Of a stretch of DNA of 64,000 nt, positions 61,745 through 64,000 are shown piece by piece. The position numbers and the translations under genes were made by a program. Under the pieces are notes generated by a model. The model was not told the origin of the DNA. It was given only the letters and a program-made list of their open reading frames with translations, and searched no databases. This DNA comes from Anopheles merus (Eukaryota; Arthropoda; Insecta; Diptera; Culicidae): the NCBI RefSeq assembly GCF_017562075.2, contig NC_054084.1:38131499-38195498 (forward strand), read 5' to 3'. Each line of letters opens with the position of its first letter. Positions within the stretch are counted from its first letter, which is position 1.

Positions 61745-62470
61745 GCTTGTTATTCCACGAACCCTACGCGTGGGAAAGAACGGGCTTGTAAAAACTTATT
61801 CAAAGTGTAATCCAAAAATTATATCCTCTTCCCTTTCTAACATTCGTTTCTTTGTGTTTCTTGTACTAACATCACGGTAGGACGCATTACCAACCGAACG
61901 GGTTGAAACAATCCTTCACACAGCCAGACCAGAACGGTTTACGTTCTTTGAAATGTAAATGCTGTGCACCCTTGAGCGTTACTTTGACTTTGACTCGATT
62001 TCTTCCTCACTGTCACTCTGATGGGCTCCTCATCATTGTACCAATCGGCCCGAGTTATTGCAACTCTTACATTGCGTTGAATGATGTGATCCATTCTTTC
62101 AATTACTTAAGGCAAAGCTAAGAAATCCAAACTGAATCACTCTTGTACATTCACTTCCAATCACCAGCCATCCATAAGCAGAGCGATGGAACAAAGATTG
62201 CTCCATTATTCCCTTTCGACATGGATGGTTTCATTTATGTTATCTATTTCCCGGGAAAGATTTCTCGATGCTTATGGTCTTTCAACTTTGGCAGCCATTT
62301 TCAGTGCATGCTGATGAAATTTAACAACGCTGATTATATGTTTTAATGCGAACTGAAAAGTTGAATTCATCTAACCAATGATGGAAGTTAGTAACAGCTA
62401 TGGTATGAATCATTCGTAAATTGGTGTCGGAAAACGATTAATTAAATCTCTTGGGCAATCCAACGAAGCT
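61745..62470. promoter_or_regulatory. Duplicated non-coding module d, copy C
   Basis: It matches 7370-8085 over gcgtgggaaagaacggg, gttctttgaaatgtaaatgc, gagcgttactttgactttg, aagaaatccaaactgaatca and attaaatctcttgggcaatc, with similar spacing throughout. Confidence 0.5.
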
Positions 62471-62908
62471 CTGATATTTAAAGTGATACAGACATTGAAG
62501 ATAACTGCCATTACATTTGTCAAATCATTCAATTGAATTAGCGCCTAAAGAACCTTTTTATGTTTAAGTGTTTGGTTTTTGTTTAATAGTTTAAGATGAA
62601 TCAGGATGAACGTTACGGGAGAATTTAATATATAGTTTACAATATTCACACTTGTTTTGTGTTTTTTAATCCTTGAATGCCGTATTTACGCGAATAATGT
62701 TAACATCAAACCAAGTAAACATCAGTTCGCTTCGCCTGTAGTGTTACGTTTGTATTGCAATGCATGATACACAATCTCAAAATATTCAATTATTCTGTCC
62801 ATGTTACCAATACTAGCAAAATATCACGAGGCGTGAGAAGTATTGTGCGGTATAACCAAAAAAGTGTTATATTAATCTGAAAAGTTAATGTATTTAATTA
62901 ATTAAGTA

Positions 62909-63500
62909 CAGTCAGTCCAAAAAGTATTCGTCTAGCTGAATATTTTGCAGAAAAAGGCGAGTTATGGCCGCAATAGGCATGGGGTGGTAAAAGTAATCAT
63001 GGGGTTTGATAAAGGGACTATCAATACACACGTACTGGTCAAAATAAGTATTAAAATAGTGCAATAACAACTAAATTATTTAAAAAACTAAAAATAGTCA
63101 TTTGATTGGTGCGCAAAAAGTATTCGTCTATCAGGCTTTTGGCCTAATATACGTAAGAAAACAAAGGTTATTGAATAAAAAAATGTCCGGATCTTGTTTC
63201 TTATTGCATTAATGACCATTGGTGACTACTTGCACATCGCAAGAACTCATTTGAACCTTTAAAAAGGGCGTATTTTTGACCCACACATCCTACAAGACTT
63301 GTTCCAATTCTTCTCGGGTAGAAAGATTACATTTCCGGACCACGTGGCCAAGTTCCATTCAAAAAATGGCAACTGATATCATATTGAGAGTCTACTTAAT
63401 CATTTTCATCAGTTTGGTTTCAGCTGGTTTGGCGTTTCGAGCAAATGACAATTCACTGTATGTTCTCCAGCTCGTCTGTGCTTGAAACATGTGATACATT
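62909..63500 (-). mobile_element. Decayed Tc1-like element, one end with IR/DR structure
   Basis: After a TA (62907-62908) the sequence begins cagtcagtccaaaaagtatt, typical of Tc1-like ends. The 16-bp string aaaaagtattcgtcta recurs at 62919-62934 and 63115-63130, 196 bp apart, which fits direct repeats within a long inverted terminal repeat. Inside, on the - strand near 63350, a short frame reads GHVVRKCNLSTREELEQVL and then hits a stop. It resembles the C-terminal part of Tc1 transposases. No DDE residues are visible and the other end was not found, so the element is broken or continues past the window. Confidence 0.5.
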
Positions 63501-64000
63501 TAAGTAAAATTTCTCAGAACTGGGACACAAAGTACTTAAAAACTGCATTAATGTGTTTCCGAATCTTTTTTCCCATAAATTTGAATCATTTTTTTAGCTC
63601 ACCTTTCCTCACTGAGCCCTAGTATCATGACTCCATGATGCTACCGTTACATTAGATTTTGCTGCTGCATCTTAGTAGACTGTTTTCGCTATGGTAGACG
63701 TCGGTCGTATGACCTTGGCGATTTAAACATGTTTTAATATGTTAGTAGAGCCTAATTTAGAATCAATTCCTGAATTATTTGATGCACCTTAACAAATTTG
63801 GCCACTTTCTGTATATGGTATTAAACAAACAAAACACGTTTGTAACAACTCACTCATTCAAGCTATTACATGACCAGCTACGATGAAATGCAGCATGACC
63901 CATCAACTAAATGTGACCCATCTCTTTTCCTGATCTTATTGGCCATCACAAAATGCACTGATTCCTTGTTAAAATTTGATTTTTTGGACATTAAACCGCT
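63501..64000. other. Window edge, nothing recognised
   Basis: No gene, RNA or repeat could be supported. It may still belong to the decayed Tc1-like element. Confidence 0.4.

Overview
The window is insect nuclear DNA, most likely from an anopheline mosquito. It is AT-rich with small and large GT-AG introns, a polymerase III tRNA-Lys gene, and many copies of a tRNA-derived SINE of about 200 bp plus several MITEs. The genus is inferred from gene content and repeat style; no species-diagnostic sequence was recognised.

One protein-coding gene can be supported. It lies on the + strand in eight coding exons from 15269 to 31976 and encodes a 592-residue transcription factor of the Gfi1 / PAG-3 / Senseless family. 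All seven intron phases agree (1,1,2,2,1,2,1). Five C2H2 fingers fill residues 449-584. The upstream half carries short linear motifs suited to a repressor: a CtBP-like PLDFS, a Groucho-type FSVSALL, two SUMO-type sites and an RS repeat. Five fingers, not the four of Drosophila Senseless, point to the senseless-2 paralogue. After the TAA stop the same frame stays open for 71 codons, a candidate for stop-codon readthrough.

Layout: 1-13.9 kb is upstream non-coding DNA with tRNA-Lys at 5.3 kb, a minisatellite at 10.2-10.6 kb and a MITE cluster at 10.8-11.8 kb. The probable promoter and 5' UTR lie at 14.0-15.3 kb, the gene at 15.3-32.0 kb and the 3' UTR up to about 32.97 kb. From 33 to 64 kb no gene is recognised. 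That stretch holds SINEs, an inverted pair of 540-bp elements, an ATT microsatellite, a near-perfect 52-bp-arm hairpin at 48.5 kb, a GGGGCAAAATGGGCA-type element and a decayed Tc1-like end.

The most unusual feature is a set of non-coding modules, named a, b, c, d, e and z here, present two or three times in the same order and orientation. Unit A (2.7-9.3 kb) has a-b-c-d-e. Unit B (42.0-48.2 kb) has z-a-b-e. Unit C (56.1-62.5 kb) has z-a-b-c-d. Another z lies inside the last intron of the zinc-finger gene. The copies have lost most flanking similarity but keep short conserved cores, many with homeodomain-type TAATTA sites. This looks like an old tandem duplication of a regulatory landscape around the gene, with the modules under selection as DNA, not as protein.
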